Below, in pieces: positions 45,075 through 51,928 of a DNA stretch of 64,000 nt. Both the position numbers and the translations under genes were made by a program. This stretch comes from Tenacibaculum larymnensis (GTDB lineage Bacteria > Bacteroidota > Bacteroidia > Flavobacteriales > Flavobacteriaceae). How positions within the stretch are numbered: position 1 is the stretch's first letter; each line of letters starts with the position of its first letter. The DNA lies in contig NZ_JAIWJY010000003.1 in the NCBI RefSeq assembly GCF_028829235.1, forward strand, positions 248,001-312,000, given 5' to 3'. The notes beneath the pieces were generated by a model. It did no database searches, was not told where the DNA came from, and was given only the letters and a program-made list of their open reading frames with translations.

Positions 45075-45662
45075 TTAACGTTTTTGATAGGTGGCAAATC
45101 CTGATAAGCGTGCAGAAGCGAACAGGGCTTTTCCGTCTTCTAACGTGATTTTTGCTCCTTCTGGGTATTGGATTTCGATTTCGGTAATGGTGTCGTCTTC
45201 CAACAGGGCAAATGAGCCTAATTTGAAATAGTGGTTACCGCTTTCGGTAGCACCTAAAATGTCACAAATCGGTAGTTCAATCAGGATTTCGTTTTTTTGC
45301 TTGACTACAACCATTGATTGCATTAAGGTGTTTGGAACTTTGGCAATGCTATAGGCAATGTCTTGCTCTGGTTTGCTGGCATCGTCAATGGCGCATTTAA
45401 ACGTGATGCCATTGGCTACAAACACACGTCCTTTGACTAGGGAGTTTCCGTCAAAATTGGTCACACCTCTTTTGGCTACTGACGAACCTGTTAACAGGGA
45501 CACCGTACCGCCTACATCTACTTTTTTGTTGGCGTATAAAAAGCTTGGCATGGGCTTCATCGCACTGATGTTCCACTTTTCGTTTTCTTTGCGTTTGGAG
45601 TTCTTGTATTTTAAATACTCGGTTACTCGTAAATAAGGTTCTTCGTTTCTTAAAAAATTCAT
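45075..45662 (-). CDS. Candidate major capsid protein (jelly-roll-like), unproven
   Basis: 195 aa, soluble, no signal. A helical start (RNEEPYLRVTEYLKYKN) is followed by about eight strong strands (VDVGGTVSLLTGS, KGRVFVANGITFKCAI, QSMVVVKQKNEILIELPICD, NHYFKLGSFALL, TITEIEIQYPEG, ALFASARLSGFATYQ). Size and strand content would fit a single jelly roll. The strong hairpin downstream and the central place among membrane proteins suggest high expression. No homology could be tested. Confidence 0.5.
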   Translation of the reverse strand: MNFLRNEEPYLRVTEYLKYKNSKRKENEKWNISAMKPMPSFLYANKKVDVGGTVSLLTGSSVAKRGVTNFDGNSLVKGRVFVANGITFKCAIDDASKPEQDIAYSIAKVPNTLMQSMVVVKQKNEILIELPICDILGATESGNHYFKLGSFALLEDDTITEIEIQYPEGAKITLEDGKALFASARLSGFATYQKR

Positions 45663-45687
45663 CTTTTTCTTTTCTCTTTTTTGTTTT

Positions 45688-46113
45688 TTAACTATTAAAA
45701 TCTTCTACGGTTTCGTAGGAAATGTCTTCGGAAATTCCATCGTAGTTGGGACTGGCGTAACTTGATAAAAAGTCGGTGCTATCTAGTGCAAAGGGTTCGT
45801 TCCAATTGTCATAAGGAGATCCTAAAGCGGAATGTAATAGCGGGTTGTTTTGCAACTTTTCATCCAACAGTTCTTTGACGAGTTCGCCTGTTTGGGTGAC
45901 GGCGGTTCCCATTGCCATGTCTTGTGCAATGGCTTTGCCTGTGGTTTTCCTGTCTAAATAGGCTGCGCCTAGGACACCTGCCAAGGCTAACATGCCTTTT
46001 TTGAGCTTGGTGTTTTGCATCGGTAGCTTTTTAGCGGTTACACGTGAAAGCATTGCGCCTGCACTCATACTTAGCAAACTGACTACCGAATTTTCTATTG
46101 ATTCTTTTCTCAT
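45688..46113 (-). CDS. Small membrane protein, virion-type
   Basis: 141 aa with moderately hydrophobic stretches (about 8-22 and 38-55, GMLALAGVLGAAYLD) and an acidic Ser/Asp/Tyr-rich C-terminus (FALDSTDFLSSYASPNYDG). It starts 3 bp after the upstream gene ends. Family not recognised. Confidence 0.6.
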   Translation of the reverse strand: MRKESIENSVVSLLSMSAGAMLSRVTAKKLPMQNTKLKKGMLALAGVLGAAYLDRKTTGKAIAQDMAMGTAVTQTGELVKELLDEKLQNNPLLHSALGSPYDNWNEPFALDSTDFLSSYASPNYDGISEDISYETVEDFNS

Positions 46114-46116
46114 TGT

Positions 46117-46536
46117 TTATTTTTTTTGTGTCATCACGTACATGCCTCCTAACAATACGAGTATGCCTGCTCCAACTCCTACATACAACAGCGTGTTGTC
46201 TTTTTTAGGGGCTTGTTGCGTTTGTAATTGTAGCTGCATCATTTTTACCAAGTTGTCTACCGAGGTTTGCTGTGCTTGTGCTTGTTGTTCTAACTTGGCT
46301 ATTAGCATCGGAGCAATGTCCTTGGTTTCTCCATTGGCTTGTTGTACATAGACTGGTTTTCCGTTTCGGGCTTGTTCTATTTGCGACCATGTTCCGCCAA
46401 CGGTATTGATTATCCCCATCAGGTTCGCTCCGTCCCAAAACCCATGAAGTCCGTTTGCTTGTGGTTTAGAAAGTGCTTGACTTTCTAAGGCTTCTTCTTG
46501 TTCGGCAAGCAATAGGTGTGTTTGTAACAAATTCAT
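46117..46536 (-). CDS. Tail-anchored membrane protein with GFWDG motif
   Basis: 139 aa. N-terminal HGFWDGANLMGIINTVGGTW, a Gln-rich helix, and a C-terminal membrane helix (LLYVGVGAGILVLLGGMYVM) ending in TQKK. The N-terminal pattern G-aromatic-aromatic-DG...GI...G.WxQ also occurs in the next upstream gene, suggesting the two share an ancestor or a docking site. Probable virion membrane protein. Confidence 0.65.
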   Translation of the reverse strand: MNLLQTHLLLAEQEEALESQALSKPQANGLHGFWDGANLMGIINTVGGTWSQIEQARNGKPVYVQQANGETKDIAPMLIAKLEQQAQAQQTSVDNLVKMMQLQLQTQQAPKKDNTLLYVGVGAGILVLLGGMYVMTQKK

Positions 46537-46547
46537 CGTTCTTAGTT

Positions 46548-47258
46548 TTATACACTTACGGACTTCACCGTTTTGTGGGTTGGACTTCTTTTATTGAGAT
46601 AGACGACTGCGCCTAACAGTGCGATACCTCCTAGTATCAATGGTGCGTTTTCTTTGGCGATTCCTGCAATGCGTTTCTTGTTGGCGTTACTAACCTCGGC
46701 GGGTGTCGCATTAGCTGCTTGGGCTTTTTCATGGTCTCTTTCGGCTTTGTACTTCGCAATTTTTTGTTTGACTTGGACAATGCTTTGTTTAATGGCATTG
46801 AGCTTTTGTTGGTTTGTTTTAATGACTGCATTGGCTTCTTTGATACCTTGGGTCTGTTGACGTTCCAAGGTTTGAAAAGCGCCTTTGATATGTCCTAGGG
46901 ACTTTTCTGCATTGCGCAAACTTTCTTCGGCTTTTTTTCTTTTGGATACTGCGCCGTTACACCAAGCGCCTAAGCCTAACGCATCGGCGATGCCTTCTTC
47001 TTGGGCTAATTGTTGTTGTTCGGCTTTTATGGCTTGTTCTAAGCGCCGTACTTCTTTTTTGAGGCTTTCCCATTCGGCGGCTTGTCGTCCGTTTTGGAGT
47101 GCCTTGTACTTGTTGTCCCATTCGGCTTTTTGCGCCCACACGCCTTTGGCTTGGTTGTTCAATCGACTGGCAATTCCATTGGAGGGACAAAAGCCGTCGA
47201 ACCAACCATACAGCCCATACGGAACATGCGTGCCTATGGTGTCAAATTCTTCATTCAT
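46548..47258 (-). CDS. Tail-anchored coiled-coil membrane protein with GWFDG motif
   Basis: 236 aa. N-terminal YGLYGWFDGFCPSNGI...GVWAQ, then a long coiled coil (about 50-180) rich in Gln/Lys/Glu interrupted by a Gly-rich turn (GIADALGLGAWCNGA), and a C-terminal membrane helix (APLILGGIALLGAVVYL) followed by a basic tail. Probable structural protein of the element. Confidence 0.65.
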   Translation of the reverse strand: MNEEFDTIGTHVPYGLYGWFDGFCPSNGIASRLNNQAKGVWAQKAEWDNKYKALQNGRQAAEWESLKKEVRRLEQAIKAEQQQLAQEEGIADALGLGAWCNGAVSKRKKAEESLRNAEKSLGHIKGAFQTLERQQTQGIKEANAVIKTNQQKLNAIKQSIVQVKQKIAKYKAERDHEKAQAANATPAEVSNANKKRIAGIAKENAPLILGGIALLGAVVYLNKRSPTHKTVKSVSV

Positions 47259-47264
47259 AACTTT

Positions 47265-48812
47265 TTATTTTTTTTGTAAAAACAATACGAGCAAGGCGGA
47301 GGCTGCTGCGCCAATACCTACTTGGATTTTTAATCGTTTGCGCTTTTTGGCTTGCTTATCTTCTGCCACATTTTTTTTAAAGCGTTCTTGATAGTCTCGT
47401 AGGGCTAATTCATTAGCGGTACGTGTGTTTTGAGCTTCTTCTTTTAGGTATTGGGTGTAGTTTGCATCGTATCGCAACCATACTTTGTAGAGTTCTCGTT
47501 GTAAGGGTTGTTCGAAATAATACAGCATTTCTCCGCCTAAATGTGCTTTGGCTCGTAAGGCTTTTACTTTGTCTAACAGTGGGGTTATTTCTTTTTCATA
47601 GCTTTTTTCCCGTCCGTCGTTATAGGTTTTTTGTAAATGGGCTAGGTTGTTTACTAACCATTGTGCTGCATTGGCTTCAAATGGAAATATCGGGTCTAGT
47701 CCATAGGTGGATATTTCTTTTCGTACCACAATAAAGCGGTAGTCAGCTACGATGGGGTTGGTCTCGTTTTCCACCACAAAATAGAGCGTTCTACTGTTCA
47801 CATTGGCTGACTTGGTAAATTCTTCTACTTTGAAATAGGGAGCGTGCTTTTTAAATTCTTCGAAAAAATTATCGATAAATGTTTTTAATTTTTCCGCAAA
47901 GGCTAACGCATGGGCTAGGGTTTCTCCGTCGCAATGTTCGTAAGAACTATAGGCGGTTTCGTTGCGTAAATGGGCGATACCTAAATCTACTTCTTTGAAT
48001 ATTTCGTTGAACAGGTGTTGTGTCCTTGCACGGTTTCTAAAAGTGATGGCTTCGCCTAATTGGGTAATTTTTTGTTGTAGCTTGTCTCGTAAATCACGTC
48101 TGATTTTAAGTTCTACTACTGAGGCATCGTAATACGAACCACTACAGGAGTTCATTTCTTGTATGAATTCACTCACGGCATAGTTCACTAATTTTCCAAC
48201 GCCTTTTACCAGTTCTCCTCCAATTGCTCCTGATAAGCCTTGGGTTTTGGGTGTCATTAGTACATCGTCAGATTGGTGTATGTCCTGTTCTTTGAATGTT
48301 TGTAAGGTGCCGTCTATGGTATAGTACCCGTCGTTTAGGTCAAATGTGTGTTGGTTTTTGGGAACTATCACATATACATGACTGTAGCCCTCGCCCTCTT
48401 GTTGTATAACACGTCGCAAGTAGTGTGTAACCCCACAATTTAATAGCACACTGCTTGCGAAAATGCTATAACTTTTGCAATCCAACCCCTGTGAGCGAGT
48501 CGCCCAAGCACAGGCAGGGCTACGTAATAATTGGTCGTAAGTATCTATCTTGTATTGTAGATGCTGATACAAAAACCTGTGTAGCTCCTTGCATAATTTT
48601 TGTAAGGGGTGGTTTGCAAATTTTTCTTGGGATAGCTTTTGGGTGTGGTGTTGGTATTTATATACCCACAATGCCATACTTTCAATTGCTACCTTGGTGT
48701 CTCCGTTGGCAATTTTTACACTACTACAGTCGCTATGTGGAAGTAACTTATCGTATGTACTTCCTTTTTGGATGGGTCTGTATAAGATGGTATTAATTGC
48801 CTCGGGATTCAC
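47265..48812 (-). CDS. Tail-anchored transglutaminase-like protein
   Basis: 515 aa from GTG at 48812. Residues 75-170 carry a transglutaminase-type triad: Cys112 (GLDCKSYSIFASSVLLNCG), His145 (GYSHVYVIV) and Asp167 (YYTIDGTL). A long helical part with charged segments follows, then a C-terminal membrane helix (IQVGIGAAASALLVLFLQ) and KK. It is first in the structural series. It could process or crosslink virion or cell-wall proteins; no substrate is shown. Confidence 0.75.
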   Translation of the reverse strand: MNPEAINTILYRPIQKGSTYDKLLPHSDCSSVKIANGDTKVAIESMALWVYKYQHHTQKLSQEKFANHPLQKLCKELHRFLYQHLQYKIDTYDQLLRSPACAWATRSQGLDCKSYSIFASSVLLNCGVTHYLRRVIQQEGEGYSHVYVIVPKNQHTFDLNDGYYTIDGTLQTFKEQDIHQSDDVLMTPKTQGLSGAIGGELVKGVGKLVNYAVSEFIQEMNSCSGSYYDASVVELKIRRDLRDKLQQKITQLGEAITFRNRARTQHLFNEIFKEVDLGIAHLRNETAYSSYEHCDGETLAHALAFAEKLKTFIDNFFEEFKKHAPYFKVEEFTKSANVNSRTLYFVVENETNPIVADYRFIVVRKEISTYGLDPIFPFEANAAQWLVNNLAHLQKTYNDGREKSYEKEITPLLDKVKALRAKAHLGGEMLYYFEQPLQRELYKVWLRYDANYTQYLKEEAQNTRTANELALRDYQERFKKNVAEDKQAKKRKRLKIQVGIGAAASALLVLFLQKK

Positions 48813-48910
48813 TTCTTTTTCTTTTGCTGAGTCAAAAGTACTTGAAGTGTTTTGTGGGGGTTCAGGGTTTGAAAGGCTTCGCTAAGTTATGCTATAATTA
48901 GCTAACTTTT

Positions 48911-48936
48911 GGGAGGATTTGGTAAGATTGGGGAGG
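48911..48936. promoter_or_regulatory. GGGAGG direct repeat upstream of the structural operon
   Basis: GGGAGG occurs at 48911-48916 and 48931-48936, exactly 20 bp apart, in an otherwise AT-rich 146-bp gap before the GTG start at 48812. Spacing of two helical turns suggests a protein binding site for late gene control; unproven. Confidence 0.4.
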
Positions 48937-48958
48937 GTTTAATACATGAAATAGCTTT

Positions 48959-50227
48959 TTATTCTTCCTCCATTTGCGAACCTATAAAAGGCATTTTTGG
49001 GGCTAAAAAATAACCTGTTAAGCTTGCAAAGAGAATTGGAACAAAGTGTCCGAATCCTGTTAGGGTAGCCAATAAAATTGTGGTACTCATTGGTGTTCTC
49101 GTTACACAAGCATTAATAGCTGCCATACAGCTAACTATTGCTAGTGTCAAATTCATTGTCGGAAATAATTGATGAATAATTAGCCCTAGTGTTGCTCCTA
49201 CAAAAAACAAGGGAATAATAAATCCTCCTCTCCAACCTGATGTTACAGTTATTGAAATGGCTATAATTTTAAAAATTAAAATCGCTAGTAATAAAGTCAA
49301 AGAAAAATTGCCTGAAAGGAGTTCATTAATCTCATGATGTCCAAAATATCGTGTTATAGGAAAGTAAAATGCTATAACCCCAAGTAAAAGCCCTCCTATT
49401 AGAGTCCTGACATAAATGGGTAGCGGTCTTTTTTCAAATATAGATTTGAAAAATTTGACACAAAAAATAAATCCCCATCCAAATGTAGTACCAACTATAG
49501 CAAATAAAACAGCGTAACCAAAATCAAAAAGCCCCGAATATTCATAAGCTGATAAATCCCATATTGGACCAAGTCCCAAATGAATGATTAAAGCAAAGAC
49601 CAAATAACTGAAACAGCTTGCTACAAACGCAGGCATAATTGCTTTATAATATTCAACAGCGTGTTTATGATGCAGTATTTCTAATGAGAATAAACTTCCT
49701 CCCAATGGAGCACCAAACAGTGCTGTAAAACCCGATGCCATACCCGCAATACTTAATGACCTTAACTCTTCTCCTTTTAATCGAAATAATTTTCCTATCC
49801 AAGTTCCTGTTGAGCCTGTTACTTGTACTAAAGGTGCTTCTGGTCCAAGACTACCTCCAGATGCAACACATAATAAAGAGGAAAGTATCATTGAGGGGTT
49901 GTTTTTGGGGTCAAGTTTTCCTTTATTAAATCTAATGTTATTCACAATTAAGTGTATTTCTCCTGGGTCTCCTATAAAGTGAATTACCAATCCTGCTAAA
50001 AACCCACAAATTGCCATTAAAGGAATAACCTGCCAACCACTAAAAAAAGCTAAGCTATGAGTCAAAAACTCAAGCCCAATCCAATAAATACCTGCAATCA
50101 CTCCGCCTATTAACCCAAGAAGAGACCATAATAAAAATGATCGACTAAAAACAAAAGGATTAAATCGAATAGGTTGGTCTAAAATATTTAGATACGTAAC
50201 TAGTTTTCGTCGTTGTTTTAATTTCAC
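48959..50227 (-). CDS. CLC-family chloride channel or transporter
   Basis: 422 aa polytopic protein. GGSLGPEAPLVQ carries the gating Glu of the CLC family, GFTALFGAPLGGSLFSLEIL is the following helix motif, and GWRGGFIIPLFFVGA is the second pore motif. No C-terminal CBS domains. It has its own flanks (terminator at 50338-50372) and interrupts the early and structural genes of the element, so it looks like an acquired single-gene insert. Confidence 0.9.
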   Translation of the reverse strand: MKLKQRRKLVTYLNILDQPIRFNPFVFSRSFLLWSLLGLIGGVIAGIYWIGLEFLTHSLAFFSGWQVIPLMAICGFLAGLVIHFIGDPGEIHLIVNNIRFNKGKLDPKNNPSMILSSLLCVASGGSLGPEAPLVQVTGSTGTWIGKLFRLKGEELRSLSIAGMASGFTALFGAPLGGSLFSLEILHHKHAVEYYKAIMPAFVASCFSYLVFALIIHLGLGPIWDLSAYEYSGLFDFGYAVLFAIVGTTFGWGFIFCVKFFKSIFEKRPLPIYVRTLIGGLLLGVIAFYFPITRYFGHHEINELLSGNFSLTLLLAILIFKIIAISITVTSGWRGGFIIPLFFVGATLGLIIHQLFPTMNLTLAIVSCMAAINACVTRTPMSTTILLATLTGFGHFVPILFASLTGYFLAPKMPFIGSQMEEE

Positions 50228-50534
50228 CGTGCCTTATTTATTTTGCGCGGTAAAGTTATATGATATAAACTAACTCTTATAACAATTCTCTTAAAATAGT
50301 TTAAACTTTGTCTTCTTATAGCTTTTTCAGGAAAACAAAAAGAGCATTCAATATATGAATACTCCTTTTTTTTGTACAGTGATTTGTCCCCATATTTGTC
50401 TGTACATTTTTATTAATGATTAGTAACGTTGAGTTGATAAATGTTATTGCCTTCAACTTATAACATTGTAAAAAATTCTCAAAAACTGATTGCAACATAC
50501 TTAATCGTTTTTAAATTAATTTTCTTTACTTTTT
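50228..50534. other. Gap upstream of the CLC gene
   Basis: AT-rich, no credible gene. It holds the terminator at about 50338-50372 and presumably the CLC promoter. Confidence 0.6.
50338..50372 (-). terminator. Terminator between early genes and the CLC gene
   Basis: Stem GAG-ATTCA / TGAAT-CTC with one mismatch each side, flanked by A and T runs so that it can work in both directions. It ends the early transcript before the chloride channel gene. Confidence 0.7.
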
Positions 50535-50723
50535 CTATACTAAATCATATACTTCTAAAAATCGTCGTACCTCACTTGGACGTAGTTTCTTTTTGTGTTT
50601 GGCTACCTCAAAAGGTAAATGGCGTATCTCTGCGATAATCTCATTAATCGTTACTCGCATTTCTCTCTCTGGTAGGTAATAGTATTTTTCAAATAGTTTC
50701 TTTTTACTGTAAATAGCGGTCAT
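50535..50723 (-). CDS. Small hypothetical protein
   Basis: 62 aa, basic and helical (EMRVTINEIIAEIRHLPFEVAKHKKKLRPSEVRRFLEVYD). May be a small DNA-binding or regulatory protein. It follows the 205-aa gene by 17 bp in the early series. Confidence 0.55.
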   Translation of the reverse strand: MTAIYSKKKLFEKYYYLPEREMRVTINEIIAEIRHLPFEVAKHKKKLRPSEVRRFLEVYDLV

Positions 50724-50740
50724 TGTTCGTGTGTTTACTG

Positions 50741-51358
50741 CTAATAGGCTTTCTCATAGATATACCCTGTAATGATATTATTGCCATCGTACACATATAC
50801 CTTTTTGGGTTCGTGTACGTAACTGGTGCTTCCTGACATTAGAATGTAATTGATAAGGGTTTGATTGTCTAGCTTGTAGTAGTAACGCAGGGTTACTCGA
50901 ATGATGAATGTTTCAAACTGACAAAAAAATTCTTCTTCGCTTATTCTACCGTCTTCATGGTATCTTTTTCCTCCGATATTGTCTTGATGTTCTTTAACAA
51001 AACTTAGCAACTTTTCGTAAGTGTTGGCTTGTAAGTAAGCGACATACATCGGGTCTTGTTCTTTGGTTTTGGGTGGAGCTTCTGTTGTTCCTCCTTGTAA
51101 TACTAATTCGTTTTCTAACATACTTTTTAAACTCTGTGCATTTCCATAAAATCTCGTATCGTTTACATTGGTTACGTTTCTTGCCAGTATGGTAATGCCT
51201 TGTTGTTCGTCTTTGTAATTGGTATTGTGGGTTATTAGTATTGCTTCGTTAGGATATCTTGGGTGTTTGTGAATAGTTATTGTGGGTAAGATGTGTTCTA
51301 TCACTCCTGATGTTCCTGTGATAACTATATTACCATTTGCTGATTGTTGTATTTTCAT
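50741..51358 (-). CDS. Hypothetical protein
   Basis: 205 aa, soluble. Beta-rich N-terminal half (GNIVITGTSGVIEHILPTITIHKHP), a Thr/Pro/Lys linker near 95-105, and a helical C-terminal half (FFCQFETFIIRVTLRYYYKL). The two-domain look is seen in phage DNA-metabolism accessories, but no family is recognised. Confidence 0.6.
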   Translation of the reverse strand: MKIQQSANGNIVITGTSGVIEHILPTITIHKHPRYPNEAILITHNTNYKDEQQGITILARNVTNVNDTRFYGNAQSLKSMLENELVLQGGTTEAPPKTKEQDPMYVAYLQANTYEKLLSFVKEHQDNIGGKRYHEDGRISEEEFFCQFETFIIRVTLRYYYKLDNQTLINYILMSGSTSYVHEPKKVYVYDGNNIITGYIYEKAY

Positions 51359-51476
51359 GTTCTTTTTTTAATTGCACTTCTCTTGTTGCGTTTCCTTGCG
51401 CTTTATTGCGTTTTTCTTGCGTCTTCCAATACTGCTTTTCTTCTTGGAGTTCACACCATTTTTGATAACTGTTCAT
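51330..51476 (-). CDS. Possible small protein carrying phased repeats in its DNA
   Basis: 48 aa (MNSYQKWCELQEEKQYWKTQ at the start), highly charged helix. It overlaps the next gene by 29 bp in another frame. Its DNA contains four TTGCG repeats (51386-51421), so the frame could be a by-product of those sites. Moderate support only. Confidence 0.4.
   Translation of the reverse strand: MNSYQKWCELQEEKQYWKTQEKRNKAQGNATREVQLKKEHENTTISKW
51386..51421 (-). repeat. Phased TTGCG repeat cluster A
   Basis: TTGCG starts at 51386, 51396, 51406 and 51417, i.e. every 10-11 bp, one DNA turn. Falls in the possible 48-aa gene upstream of the 205-aa gene. Confidence 0.75.
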
Positions 51477-51616
51477 TGCTTATTTTTTATCTAATTCTGA
51501 TCTCCCAACGATAGACTGATTTACTGGCGAGCTTAATGGGTATTTCGGGGTTTCAGAGTTTCAGTCTCATACTACAAACCCTTTTTCTGTGTTGGTTGAT
51601 ACATTGTTGTTCTTTT

Positions 51617-51925
51617 TTATGCGGTTACTATTGTCGTGATATGTTGTTTGGTCTGATTGTCAAAAAACATAAGCTTATTGGTAGCGTTTGCATATTTTGA
51701 CTTTTGAAATCGTTTGTACATGCTATTGATTAAGGTGTTGATGGTTTTACTATTTTTACTCAAATGGTTATACCAAACTGGGTTTGCATAGGTGGTATGG
51801 CTTGTTTTATACTTTAAATGACTATTCCCATTTTTTAAGAGGATAACCATTTTTAGCTTGCTACATTTTGGACAAGTGATTTTGTGTCCTGTTCCGCAAT
51901 GGCATCGGTTTTCTTTTTTGCTCAT
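51617..51925 (-). CDS. Zinc-ribbon-like small protein
   Basis: 102 aa. N-terminal CHCGTGHKITCPKCSK suggests a zinc-binding ribbon (CxC...CPxC), followed by a basic region with aromatic and Asn residues. Such proteins often bind nucleic acid. It begins 3 bp after the replication-type gene ends. Confidence 0.6.
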   Translation of the reverse strand: MSKKENRCHCGTGHKITCPKCSKLKMVILLKNGNSHLKYKTSHTTYANPVWYNHLSKNSKTINTLINSMYKRFQKSKYANATNKLMFFDNQTKQHITTIVTA

Positions 51926-51928
51926 TTT

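Noticed and set aside
50316..50498. A 60-aa frame between the CLC gene and the early genes
   Set aside because: Covers a terminator hairpin, has low-complexity composition and no gene-like start context.
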